Assembly (NCBI GenBank): GCA_026545765.1
Contig: CM048841.1
Location: 24,587,397 to 24,651,396, forward strand
DNA length: 64,000 nt
Source: Plantago major
Taxonomy: Eukaryota > Streptophyta > Magnoliopsida > Lamiales > Plantaginaceae
Reading direction: 5' to 3'
Numbering within the stretch: position 1 is the first letter of the stretch; each line of letters opens with the position of its first letter. The notes under the pieces are model-generated. The model saw only the letters and a program-made list of their open reading frames with translations, made no database searches and was not told the DNA's origin. The translations under genes and the position numbers were made by a program. Positions 11,840 to 23,565 of this stretch are shown here, piece after piece.

Positions 11840-14800
11840 GTGGAGGGGATATCAAGGACCCCGACGTTCCTTTGGTTGTTTCTCTGGTTATCGCCACTTA
11901 CAAAGTCAACAAAGTGCCGTCGACACAGGAAGTTCTTCCAATGTCATCTCCAAAAGGACCGTGGAGCAAATGCACCTAGGACGAATTCAATATGGGCGTG
12001 TATATACTTCTTTGGTGGGCTTTGGAGGATCTGTAGTACGTCCCATTGGAAGTGTACCACTACAAGTCTCTATGGGCACCTTTCCGACAAGAGTGACTGA
12101 GACAATCCTCTTTGTGGTAGTCGATGGAACCTTTGACTATAACGTGATCTTGGGCCATCCAGGACTTAATCAATTCAAGGCAATTGCGTCTCCCCTACAC
12201 AATAGGGTAAAATTTCCAATCCCAAATGGCGTGGGTGAAGAAGTGGGAAATGTAAGAGAAGCTTGGGAATGTTATATCATGTCGACTGTGGCTTTTCAAG
12301 ACTGTTTTCGATCACCAAAGGGCTCGGGGGACCCCCTGTGGCTCTTACCCCATCAAAGGAAGAAATCGATGTTGGGTCACTTAAAGAAAAATTCCCGAAG
12401 ACTGCCAGGATGGAGCCTCATGAAGCCTTGAAAGAAGTCCAGTTGATCGAAGGGAATTCAGAAAAGGTAACCCGAATTGGAACAGAGATGAGCACAGAAG
12501 TAGAAATGAAGCTCATCACATGCCTCCGAGACAACCACGATGTCTTTGCCTGGAGCACAGATGACCTTAAGGGGATAGACCCAAGGATCGCAGTTCACCG
12601 CCTGAACATGGATCCGACGGTAAAACATATCCGACAAAAGAGGAAGGATTTCGGGCCTGTTGAAGATGCTATCATAGCAGGAGAGGTGGATAAATTGATG
12701 AAAGCCGGACATATTAAAGAAGTCAGATACTCTGACTGGGTCTGTAACGTGGTCCTCGTCGAAAAGGCCCGGGAAAGTGGAGAATGTGTAATGACTTCAC
12801 TAGACTCAACAAGTTTTGTCCAAAGGATCCGTATCCATTACCTCGCATAGACTAACTGGTCGATTCCACTGCAGGATGTGCGCTCCTAAGCTTCATGGAC
12901 GCATATCAAGGCTTCTACCAAATCAGGATGGCCCAGGAAGACATCCAGAAGACTGCCTTCTTCGCGGCAGGAGGGGTCTACTGCTTCAAAGTCATGCCGT
13001 TTGGCCTCAAGAACGCAGGCGCTACATACCAACGACTGGTAAATAAGATGTTCAAGGAAGAGTTGGGTAAAACCATGGAAGTCTATGTGGATGACATGCT
13101 TGTAAAAATCAAGACTGAAGAGGAGCATATCGACCATCTCAACAATTGCTTTTCCATCCTTAGGAAATATGGAATGAAGTTGAACCCTGAAAAGTGTACG
13201 TTCGAAGTAAAGGGAGGAAAGTTTCCTGGCTACATGGTCACAGAGAGAGGTATCAGCATGAACCCGGAGAAAATAAAGGCAATCCTGGACTTACCACAAC
13301 CAAAAACAATCAATGAGGTTCAGAAGCTTTTGGGAAGGGTGATGGCATTAAGCCGTTTTATCTCCAAGTCTGCCGAGAAAAACTTACCCTTTTTCAAGAT
13401 TCTAAGGAAAGGAGACAAGTTTGAGTGGACAAAGGAGTGCGAAGAGGCCCTGGATAACTTGAAAAAGTATCTCCTCTCACCACCCCTCTTGTCTAAACCA
13501 GTAGAGGGTGAACCTCTTTACCTTTATCTGGCCACTACTCATGAAGCGATGAGTTCTGTATTGGTGCGAATACAAGGCAACGACCATTTATCGATCTACT
13601 ACTTGAGCAAGGCCCTTGTGGGCTCTGAGGCTAGATATATCAAGATCGAGAAGCTCGCCTTCGCACTGATTTACACTGCACGGCGACTAAAGCCTTACTT
13701 CAAATCTCATCGGATTGTGGTCCTCACCAATGAACCACTCAAACATGTCCTAGGTAAGCCAGACCAGTCAGGACGCTTGTCCAAGTGGGCGATTGAGTTA
13801 AGCGAATATGATATCGGGTATCAAGCTCCACCTGCCAAGAAGGCACAAGTTCTTGCCGACTTCCTGGTTGATTATCCGGAGGAAACAGAAGGAGGAACCA
13901 AAAGTCCACAGGAAAATGTGAGTCATGTCATGATCACCCAAGTGAAAGATTCCATGGAGGAAGAAAAGGCAAAAGAGAACAGGCCTAAAGAGGCACATGG
14001 GAATAGTTTACAGCTTTGGACTGAGTATCAGGAACCCATGGATGATTCATTAAGGGTGAGGCACATGTTTCTCCTAGACGAGGCACCCAACACTTTGACA
14101 CCTGCATCTTCCGACAAGAAGCAGGGGGACGAGAAGTTGCCTACTTTTACTGCGGAAAGCAAAATGGAAAACAAGGATTGTTGGACGTTGCAAGTGGATG
14201 GATCCTCTACTGGACGATTGGGAGGAATAGGAATTTTCCTTGAAAGCCCTGAAGGAGCCAAGTTAGAATACGCCATCACCCTCAACTTTAAAGTAACAAA
14301 CAACGAGGCTGAGTATGAGGCGCTCCTCACTGTCTTAAGGATGGCGAGAGCTCTTCAGGTGAAAAGAATCAAGGCTTACACAGATTCACAACTCGTGCAA
14401 TCCCAGTTCTCCGGGTCCTTTACCGCTAAAGGACCTAACATGATCAAGTACTTGGAACTCCTCAAAAAAGAGGTTGAGCACTTTGAGTAATTCACTCTTG
14501 ACCAATTCCACAGGGAATGGAACGAAAAAGCCGATGCCCTCTCCAAGTATGCCTCGGCCTTAGGAGCTATGGACACGAGAAGTGTCATCTTGATGACCCG
14601 CACGGACTCCTCCTTGACAAACTCCACGGGCAAATCTTCCTCTTGAGCACTGAAAGAAGCTGGATGACTGACATATTCCACTATCTCAAGGATGGCTCTC
14701 TACCTTCAGATCCTAGAGAAGTAAAGAGGATCCTATGCCGAGCCAGCAGATACTTCGTCATGGGAGAAGATCTCTACAAAAAATCCTTCACTGACACCCA

Positions 14801-15876
14801 CATGAGATGCCTGGATCCCCAGGAAGCGAAAACTATGATGGAGGAAATCCATGTTGGAAGTTGTGGAAGTCACTCCGGGGGAAGAACCTTGGCACAAAAG
14901 ATCATAAGGCAAGGATACTATTGGCCTACCATTGACGCTGATGCTGCCAACTTCGCTCGTGCCTGTGAAGACTGCAAATATTATGCCAACATACCACATC
15001 GCCCGACCAACCCTATAATCCCGTCAATTATAGCATGCCCATTTGATCAATGGGGCATAGACATAGTTGGTCCCTTCCCATGCGGAACCCATCAGAAGAA
15101 GTTCTTGATCGTGGCAGTGGAGTATTTCACTAAATGGGTTGAGGCAGAGGCAGTTTTGACCATCACTGAAAGCAGGGTACGGACATTCATCTGGAAGAAC
15201 ATCATCTGCCGCTTCGGACTTCGAAGAGTTCTAGTGTCGGATAATGAGGCTCAGTTCTCGGGGGCAAGATTGAAAGAGTGGCTTCAATCCTTCAAAATAG
15301 AACAGCGGTTCACCTCCGTTGGCCACCCCCAAGCTAATGGTCAAGTAGAAGCCACCAACAAGACCATCGTCAAAATTTTGGAGAAAAGGTTGAGGACCTC
15401 CCAAGACAGTTGGGCAGATGATCTCGACGCGGTCCTTTGGGCACATAGGACGACGACTCAGACCTCTACACAAGAGACGCCTTTTTCCCTTGTGTCACGG
15501 ATCTGATTCCTTTTCCTTGAAAAAAAAAAAAAATCCAAAGAAAAAAGAACACCCACAAATGAAATGAAGTCATAGGATCTACGACCCTTTGCTTTGAAAA
15601 GAAAAAAAAGTATAGCTAACATACTAATATACTAAGCAAGCCGTGGCCTTCGAGAGCAACAACAAATGTCTTCTTCCCATATATATACAAGTCAGAGACT
15701 TAGTCCTCAGAAGAGCCGATATTCTAAGCAATGTTGGGAAACTCAAGGGCCGATATTCTAAGCCCAAATGGGAAGGACCCTACAAAGTTACTGGAGCCAG
15801 AGTCAATGGAAGCTTTGAGCTAGAAGACAACCAAGGGCGAGCCTTGAAGAGAACCTGGAATGCTAAGAATTTGTAA
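11840..15876 (+). pseudogene. pol region of Tat-1 (protease, RT, RNase H, second RNase H, integrase)
   Basis: The protease region lies near 11850-12230 (LVVSLVIATYKVNK, then DGTFDYNVILGHPGL). Reverse transcriptase runs from about 12590 to 13330, with IRQKRKDFGPVE, FMDAYQGFYQIRM, CFKVMPFGLKNAGATYQRL and the catalytic VYVDDMLVK near 13082. A gypsy RNase H follows at about 13400-13860. A second RNase H-like domain lies at about 14190-14480, with LQVDGSSTGRLGGIGIF, NNEAEYEALL and AYTDSQLV. Integrase runs from about 14860 to 15480, including HSGGRTLAQKIIRQGYYWP, FDQWGIDIVGPFP and HPQANGQVEATNK, and a C-terminal PKWEGPYKVTGARVNG block lies near 15770. There is no chromodomain. Two RNase H domains mark the Tat group. 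It is a broken fossil. Confidence 0.9.
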
Positions 15877-15879
15877 AAG

Positions 15880-17716
15880 TTTTATGCTTAGGATAACACT
15901 TTGAGATTAGACTACGACAGTTATCAAAGTTTTTTGTCATTTTTCTTATCCGGCCTCGAAGCCCACCAGTTGTACTTGAATTTCCATCAAATCAATACAA
16001 CTTTTTGCAAGGAAGTAAAAGCTACATTTACACAAACAGATTGCCTCGGACCGGTCAGAGGAGGTCCGAGCCAACTGATGCAGCAAATATTCGAGAAGCC
16101 AATTGCTCAAACCAAATTAGCTTATACCAGTTAGTTCGGATAAAGCATTATAACGATTCAAAGAAAGAGCAAGAAGACCTTGTATTATTCAAAGGAGTAC
16201 GCATTACAAGGTTGCACACTCCGAATACATACATCCGAGTCACGAAAAAGTAAGGGAACTCTACATCGTTCTTTACCTTACATAAGCAATTCTTGGGGAT
16301 GTAACATCCAAAACATGACGATATGACCGCTCCGAAACCCAGCGTCCGAGGCAAAACAGGAACAACACGAACCAATAGATCTCCAAAGAATAAGTCCCTG
16401 CCGCACAAAAGGACAAGTTGAATCCGGATCGGATAACTCTGGCACAGCAAGGCAGCTCCACGGTCTTCTCAAACGATCCGCATCTTCCACCACAACCACT
16501 TTCTGGATCGCACCCTCGAGCACCTCAAGAAAATGGTGAATGGAGGAAGAAGCGAACCGCCCGAGAATTCGACTCTCCGTGCCAACAAGTCTTCCAGTCC
16601 TTAGGGACAGCGAACTAATCTGCTTCCCCGGGGCTGAAGCTGACGTTACACGGTACAGCCCCGCAGAAAGAAGATTAGCATGAGGATCCGAAGGAGCGTG
16701 AATCCGAGTGACTTAACTTCATCGTCCCCAGCATGGTCCGACTCAAAGGGACTTCCGAAGCACCGAAAAACCCTTAGAGGCAAGACTCACGCATAGAAAC
16801 GGTGAAATAAACTCACTCGTCAGACGTCCGGACCCAGGATCCGAACCACTTATTACTATAAAAGGATGGGATGATCTGACGAAAAGCCGTACAATCTAAG
16901 GGTATATATAGAAATGAAGGACCAATCAGTAGTCGCCACGCGTTCAGAATCGCCGTGATGGGCTTGGGCCTGGACTTGGGCCTAACGCTTGGGCCGCTAT
17001 TGGCCCAACCCAAAAATCCCTTCACATTGCCGGCCTTCTTGAGTAAATTATCCGTTCGGATGCGTCAGCTCGAGGCTGCGATGATGACCTCCGTACTGAT
17101 TGTGACCCGTAGCAAGTCACTCAACTTTTCTACTGATTATCTACTTTTTTACCAACTTCTCACAACCCGACATGATACGGAATGGCACACCAAGTCCCTA
17201 CAGACCGAGCAGGATGATAACATCCGAACTAATCCTACTTGTTACAGCTTTGGGAAAACCAATTTTTTCTGAATGGTTAACATTTGAAGACACGGATCCG
17301 AATCATTCCTGTTTACTTAAGGCAATAAACATTTGGAGCTATGATTCGGATGAACACCGTGTCCGACCGACCCACGAGCCAACAAAGGGAGAATTTACTT
17401 AAGGCAATTAACATTCGGGAAAATTTGGCCTCGTGGACTCGGACCCATTATCCGAACAAGCCGAGCCAACGAAAACTTCGAGTTACTGATCAGTATTACA
17501 AATTCAACCCACGAGAAGCATGCATTCGGAAGGACAATAACAAAAGCCAGTAATAAAAGTTGCTTCGAGCCACCAACGAGCCCGGACCAATAACACAGAT
17601 ACCGAGTCAAATGTAACTTAGATAAAGCAAGATACAAAATAGCGACTAAGAAGCAAATAACATTGTCTCAAGGCTCGAAGGCTCACAATTACAGAGATCC
17701 GGGGCATACCCCGCCT
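15880..17716. other. Non-coding spacer of Tat-1 between pol and the antisense gene
   Basis: No convincing protein is encoded on either strand. The stretch is rich in TCCGA/TCGGA words, like the LTRs, and occupies the same place as the 38110-39810 spacer of Tat-2. It would hold the 3' ends of both converging transcripts. No terminator is identifiable by eye. Confidence 0.6.
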
Positions 17717-20700
17717 TCACTCTCTCCGCCGCTCGAATGAACCAGCCTGAGTTTCGGAGGGGCCTCCGGCATCCCCCTCTGGAGGTGCTTGCTCCCGTTC
17801 TCTAGCTTCTTGGGCCAACCTCCTATCTCTCCGAGCTTGACACTCTTTAAGGAAGGCAGGGCATCGTTGCATCAAGTCCAAGTCCCGATCGAAACCTTGG
17901 ACAGGCCCGGGCAAAGTCAACCAGTCTCGGTTGTGCTCCAAGTGGTCCTCCAAAGGAACAAAGACACTAGACATCAGCAACCGGGGCACGAAATGCGGAA
18001 GATACGGACCACCGTGGTCAAACTTCTTGTCTTCTGTCTCATCACAGACCAGCTCCACAAACTCGCATTGGAGCAAGTCTTCATCCGAGACACCCTCTGG
18101 AGCAAAGTCCGAGCCATCGACCTCTTTGAAAGCAGAAACGCCTTCAGCCTCCAAGTCACAACCACTTGGAATCCAACCTTTCCTCTGGAACTGGCCCACA
18201 GCCGCATCGAACCCATCCTGTCGAGCCTCGTCATACTTGGATTCGAGCAAGAATTTGCAGGAGACCGAACCCAAGAAATCCTGGACGGCCCTTGTCCGGA
18301 CCTTTAGCAGCTCATTCAGCATCATATCCTTGAAGCTCCGGGAGACACCAACGAACTCATCCAAGCTATCCTGGTGAACTTTCAAGTCCTTCTCCAGCGA
18401 TAGGATAGCACTTTTCATTTTGGCCGTCTCCGACTCGGCCTCCTTCTTGGAAGCTATGGTCTTTTTCAGCCGCTCGGACAGACTATTCAACCGAGACGTT
18501 TCAACCGCCCGAGCAGCCTCAGCCTTGGCCAGGTCCTCCTCTAGTGTGGCCCTCCGACCCGCCACCACGGAGCACGCCTGAACGGCGGCAGCAAGCTGAA
18601 AACAACCGACATTAAGAAGTTAGAGAGACAATTCCGAGCCAAAGAAAGTTGAAACAACAATCAGAAATTTAAACGAACAAACCTTGCGCTGAGCAGCGAT
18701 CAACTCCGCAATCCGTCGATTCGAGGCGTGACCACCGAGCCACCTCAAAGATCCAACTCCACTCGGCAAGATCACTCATCTTTCCCTTGCCCTTCTTGGC
18801 CGGAGGGATTGGACCTTCAGACGAACACTTTTGCCTAGCTGCAGCGCTCGAGCCACTGGCAGGTGGATCCCGAGATACAGATCTCGGAGGTTTCTTGGCC
18901 CCCTTCGAACCAACTACCTTACCCTTGTCCGGGGTAGGTATTGTCTGGGCCTCCTCGCCCGCGGCGGCCCTCCGAGTCTCTTCCACTCGGAAAGCAGCGG
19001 CATTCCGAGGCTCCTCCATTGGCAGCATGGTGGAAGTCTTGATAATTTGGGTCCGAGTACCCTCCTCCATTTCCTTTCTCTGAGCAGCATTCTGCTTCCT
19101 CTTCAACTCTCGCATAGTAGACATGGTGTACTCTAACCAAAAATCTGCACATCCGAATGACAATAAGATGCAAGATAACAGAAATTTACAGTTTATAACT
19201 ACAAACAAAGCGAATAACCACCGACTCAGAAGACCAACCGCGTGCCCGAAGGAAGGAACACTTACTTAAGTCCTTCTTTCCATCGCAGAAACTTGTCTCT
19301 GAAAAGCCGGCCATGTAAGGAATAGGTTGGCATATCAACCCTCGGAAGAAGTATTTCTCCGGATCTTGATTCCGATGGAGAGCTTGCATCCTTAAAGGGA
19401 CGTTCCAAGCCGGAGGTTTCCAGTCTGGTAGCTTGCCTCGAAAAAATTTCTTCTCAAATTGCCACTTTGGCCTTTCCACTTCGGATTGACCTTGTTTCAA
19501 AGCGGGCCGAACGAAGAAGTATCTCTTCCACCAGTTTATTCCCAACGAAGAGAGTGGATCGACAAAAAATGTATACGCTTGGCGACATACGAACGTATAA
19601 AACAAAGTATTTCTATTACTTACACTAACGTTGAATAACTTCCGAAAGTTATCAAACGTGACCGGGATGTCCTTATATCTACACATCACCCCGAAGCACA
19701 TCAAATTTCCGAGCGAGTTGGGGATGATTTGGTGCGGACTTAACCCCATGCTGCTCAAAATCTCCAAAAACTCTGACGATACAGGCAGCCGCCACCCACA
19801 ATGAAAACTTATTTCATGAACACACATATACCCCGAAGGTGGATTGTAGAAAGCGTGTGACTCATCCGGAATGAGAATTTCCACACACTCCGGAATCTCA
19901 TATTTCCTCCGAAGTTCCTCCACCTCCTCAGCCATCACAATTGAAGGACATGTGGGCAATGTACCTTCCTCATTCATTTCACCCTCCGGATCAGGATGAG
20001 TAACCTCGTCCCTTGTCCGAGGGAACTTCACCCGGAACACGTCTTCACCCCTCCTAAGACCCTCGGGCAATTCCTCTTCGGTCATCTGGTGGCTTGTACC
20101 CGCTTGACCAGCAGATTCCCTCCGAAAAACATGGGCAGACAACATTTCTTCTTCCTCCTCCTCCTCGGAACCAACATCCTCAGCACGGACCTGTTCCTCC
20201 GCCCTATCATCCTTGGGCGAGGAACCCAACTCTACCATCGTCCGAAGGGGAACAGCTACTTGGACCCAATCCTCAACACCTTCTTCGAACATACCTAACT
20301 CGGGAGGCGCCTCGGAGGTATCATGCACCTCCTCGATGTTAGGCTCATGCGGATCCGGAACGAACGGAATTCGGTTAGGGTTACTCCTAAAATTATAACC
20401 TAGGTTGCGAATGAGGGATCGAATCCCTACCGAAAGTTCGGGCTCCTTCCCAGCACGGCCCGGACGGCGAGCTCCTATAGATCGCGAGCTTCTCTCTTGA
20501 GCTGCACCAACACCCTGCACATTAGAGACTCGCAGGTAATCCCGATGCTCCGGAGACCCTGAACCTGGAACAACTAACCGAAGCAAGGAGCTTACCTCGG
20601 GCTCTTCTCGACTCGGACGGGGAGATTGCTCCAGCTCTACTGACTTGTCATCACCAACAATGTCAATCTCCTCGGAGCTGTCGGATAAAGATGACGCGTC

Positions 20701-21170
20701 GGAGACATATCCCTCAGCCTCGGACCGGTTCTGACTATCACTCTCGGACATCCTAGGGAAAGGAGAAAGCAATTTCGTAAGCTTTAAGATGGCAGTCCGA
20801 GAGGCCGTTTATGTATATTAAAAAGGAGGAGAAAATTTAAAAATCGGGGACCAGAAAGCGAATCTACCGGACGAAGTTAGTTCGGAGTCAGTTAGATGGT
20901 TACTCGGTGTTAGTCAACATAGCCAAAATATTGGTTATTACTAAGCTACGCATCATGGGCATACATCCGAGCAGCTTAATGGAAAAGACAACAAACAAAA
21001 GAAATTGAATTACGCAACGAAAGAAGCAAACTTACTTGTATTCGGATGGTTGGATGGAAGGTAGTCGATTACACGGAACCACGACCACTGAACCCCTTCT
21101 TGCCTGCTTCGGTTTGATTGCAATTGCTTCGGACGTACTCAAGTACAAAAATCTTCTCTCTAAAAGTGAG
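17717..21170 (-). CDS. Antisense gene of Tat-1 with PF04195-like domain, spliced
   Basis: A gene opposite to gag-pol. A TATA box at 21192-21205 precedes a leader of about 130 bases. A leader intron (21035-20753) has donor CAA|GTAAG and acceptor CCCTAG|G, and the ATG at 20751 follows the acceptor by one base. Further introns are 19265-19145 (121 bp) and 18682-18596 (87 bp). The first part of the product is acidic and serine-rich (MSESDSQNRSEAEG). A block around residues 270-470 holds IPECVEILIPDE, FYNPPSGYMCVHEISFHCGW, IIPNSLGNLMCFG and PLSSLGINWWKRYFF, resembling the 'putative gypsy-type transposon' family PF04195. A basic linker (KPPRSV, PAKKGKGK) and a coiled-coil-like C-terminal part with HGGPYLPHFVP follow. 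Tat-2 carries the same gene. About one break at most was seen. Its function is unknown; nuclear or nucleic-acid binding is a guess from composition. Confidence 0.75.
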
Positions 21171-21191
21171 GAGAATGAAAGCGACTTAGCC

Positions 21192-21205
21192 CCTATTTAT
21201 AGAGG
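21192..21205 (-). promoter_or_regulatory. TATA box of the Tat-1 antisense gene
   Basis: Read on the minus strand this is CTCTATAAATAGGG, a good plant TATA box. It lies about 160 bases upstream of the leader-intron donor. The Tat-2 element has TCTATAAATAG at the same relative place (34222-34232). Position and conservation, not just the match, support the call. Confidence 0.7.
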
Positions 21206-21848
21206 GCTATATCTGGAACTCCAACCGTCACGATTTTTCGGGATTAAATCTCAATCATAGATAAAAAAAAAACATCCAACGGTGTAGTACAATAATACCA
21301 AGTGAAATGACGAATCGGTACAAAAAACTTACTTTGCGATAACAAAGACGCATACAACAAACTTCCCCACTTTCGGGCGGAAGACAACACTCAGGCCTCG
21401 GATGACTACCCGTCGGACGCCCCGAAACTTTTCCAGGCAAAAATCACTTGTCCACACATGGACCCTCGTCCACTCGGACGTTTTCCTTCGGACCTTCTCT
21501 TTACAAGAGAGTTTGGTTCGGATAGGACACTCATCTACGGATTAAACCGTAACCTACCAAAGGTACAACGCCGACGTTCTCAGTCTACACTTAGTCTCGC
21601 TTACAAATACCCTTTTCTTTCTTAACTTTGTTGCACTCCGAACCCTGTCCCTCGGACAGCAACAAAGGTAAAAAAGAAAGGGGGGGGGGGAGAGAGAGAC
21701 TAAGTTAAGGACCTTACGAAGCACGGATTACACCTTTTTTTCTGCTTACGAGAGGCGGATTGGCCAAGGAACGACCCATCCTCATCGGTCTCAACCAATA
21801 GTTCCACAACTATCTTCTACTAAGATACTTGGAAACTAGGGGGACATA
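21206..21848. other. Tat-1 spacer between antisense promoter and 3' LTR, with polypurine tract
   Basis: Non-coding. It contains a G-run followed by GA repeats at about 21677-21703 and a block, CTACTAAGATACTTGGAAAC, followed by a purine tract AAACTAGGGGGA next to the 3' LTR. That block is also present next to the 3' LTR of Tat-2. Upstream control elements of the antisense promoter would lie here. Confidence 0.65.
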
Positions 21849-22745
21849 TGTTGATACGAAAATATGTCCAATCCGTCATAGGCGCCTTGGAACGAATCCT
21901 GAGGCGTCCCGAGTTGTCTAAAGGACCCGAGACACAATGATCCGACCCATAGGTCCGACCCTAGGCCCTCCTGTCCGATCCACCCGGGTCCGAACCTCCC
22001 TAGAAAAGGGACAGAATACTTAAAATATACTGGGTCCGACCCTAGGTCTGCAGGTCCGACCCATCTAGGTCCAATATGGATGATCATTCGGACCCAACAT
22101 GACAATCTCACAAGCAACCAAGTAGACTGACACTAGAGAGTAGGAAGGTCCGAGCCATAAGGTTCGAATCGGAAGAGTTGGGCAAACTTAGGGAACTTCC
22201 CCATAGACAGCCCAATATGGTCCGGACCAACCCCTCCGGACCTTGAACCTCGGCAGACTATGTCACACCCTCTAAAACTCTCTCAATAATGACTAAACTG
22301 CCCCTAAAAGCCCAAAATGGTATGGGCTAAGTGTCATTATTGGGCCATGGGCCTAAACAAGCCTTGGTGGCTCGATCAAGGACTTACACTTGGCACGATC
22401 CAGAGGAGTCCTCCCTCTTTGAGAATTTTCTATAAATATGGCACACTTCCCCATGTTGAGGTAAGACATCTTACGAAACTAATCCCGAACGTTATACAGA
22501 GCAGATCTTCAGTCTCTCTTGAGTAAAGTCTCCAACCGGTTTGACTCTTAGCAAACCGGGTCCTAACCCCCCCCCCTCAAGTCACTTGTGCAGGTTCTTA
22601 CCCAGCTTGAGGTTGCAGGCTCTTACCCAGCTTGAGGTTGCAGGCTCTTACACATTGGCTCTTACGCTGTACGGAGCTTCTTACCTTGGCCATTACCTGT
22701 GAAGTCAAATATTCTCTAAGTAGTTGGGGAATTTTACCCTCAACA
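21849..22745 (+). repeat. 3' LTR of Tat-1
   Basis: Direct repeat of 8903-9751. It is longer by about 48 bases because of an extra CCTAGGCCCTCCTGTCCGAT-like stretch near 21960 and a duplicated CTTACCCAGCTTGAGGTTGC unit near 22600-22640. Confidence 0.92.
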
Positions 22746-22966
22746 GATAAAGTCATAGATTAATGAAAAAGTTAGATCGAGAACAAATAATGTAATATTC
22801 AGATATGAAAAACAAATAAAAGATACCTTAATGGAAAGAGGAAATGTGAAACTTTACATTTTGTATTTGCCCATTTTGTATTTTTTTCGAGGTTTTGTAC
22901 CTAATAACGAGTTGAAACAAATCTTCGTATCTAACGTGAACAAGTGGCCATGTTTCGTACAAACCC
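22746..22966. repeat. Right part of the dispersed small repeat split by Tat-1
   Basis: Continues the repeat begun at 8709-8902 and matches 50813-51016. Shared blocks include TAGATCGAGAA.AAATAA, AATGGAAAGAGGAAATGT and GAGTTGAAACAAATC. It ends with GTGGCCATGTTTCG, an inverted counterpart of the GGCCA-containing left end. Confidence 0.78.
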
Positions 22967-23100
22967 TATTCAAGCATGGCGTGTCTACTAAAATTGTTCC
23001 TCTCCTCAGATTCTTCTTTAATAAAGTTGTTCTATCAATTTCAATAATCTTTCCCAACCTATTTTCGATTCTCCTGAACATCTTTGGGCACCATGCATGT

Positions 23101-23421
23101 GGCAAAAAGTCATAATTTGGGGATATGCGACACAACAACATTAAATGGTCAAGGCAACTTCAGTCCTACTATTTCAATTTTCCAGCTTGAACGATCCTTT
23201 CGATGAAAATTCGACATTTGATCCCGTTGACTGCTGAGTTGTTTGCATTGTCATCTGGTCAAACATGAGTTTGACTACCACATCACCATCTATGTCATCT
23301 CTAGATTAAAGAAAACCCAAAAAGAAAATACAAAAAACAAAAATAAAAAATAAAATGATAAATTAAATAGAAAACCTATTTAAAATAAAATGAAATTAAA
23401 AATAAAAAACGAAATTAATAA
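23101..23421 (+). repeat. Left terminal inverted repeat of the MULE
   Basis: Inverted match of 24150-24473. The two arms differ by scattered substitutions and small indels in the outermost 150 bases, and are nearly identical in the inner AT-rich part. Confidence 0.85.
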
Positions 23422-23565
23422 AAGAAAAGGACTGACCATTGACTCACGAAAAAGGGCGCCAAAATTCCCCCAAAAAAACCCTAATTCTACGTTTGGGTAT
23501 AATAAGCCACCCAAATTCATCCCCCCCACCCCCAATTGAGAGACCCATAAACCCTAATTCATCCA

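Larger units (their letters stand above)
8903..22745 (+). mobile_element. Ty3/gypsy LTR retrotransposon, Tat-like (Tat-1), 13.8 kb
   Basis: LTRs at 8903-9751 and 21849-22745 start TGTTGATACG and end CTCAACA. The flanks are GATAG (8898-8902) and GATAA (22746-22750), a target duplication with one mismatch. Inside are a primer-binding site (9755), gag, protease, reverse transcriptase, RNase H, a second RNase H-like domain, integrase, a long spacer, a gene on the opposite strand (17717-21170) and a purine tract before the 3' LTR. A second RNase H domain plus an antisense gene between pol and the 3' LTR points to the Tat lineage. LTR divergence by eye is about 2% plus two small length differences, suggesting an insertion of roughly one to two million years at usual plant rates. 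The element is structurally whole; the sense coding region has about five breaks. Confidence 0.92.

Noticed and set aside
17789-18377. Plus-strand reading frames over the Tat-1 antisense gene
   Set aside because: Shadows of the minus-strand C-terminal exon; no recognisable domain.
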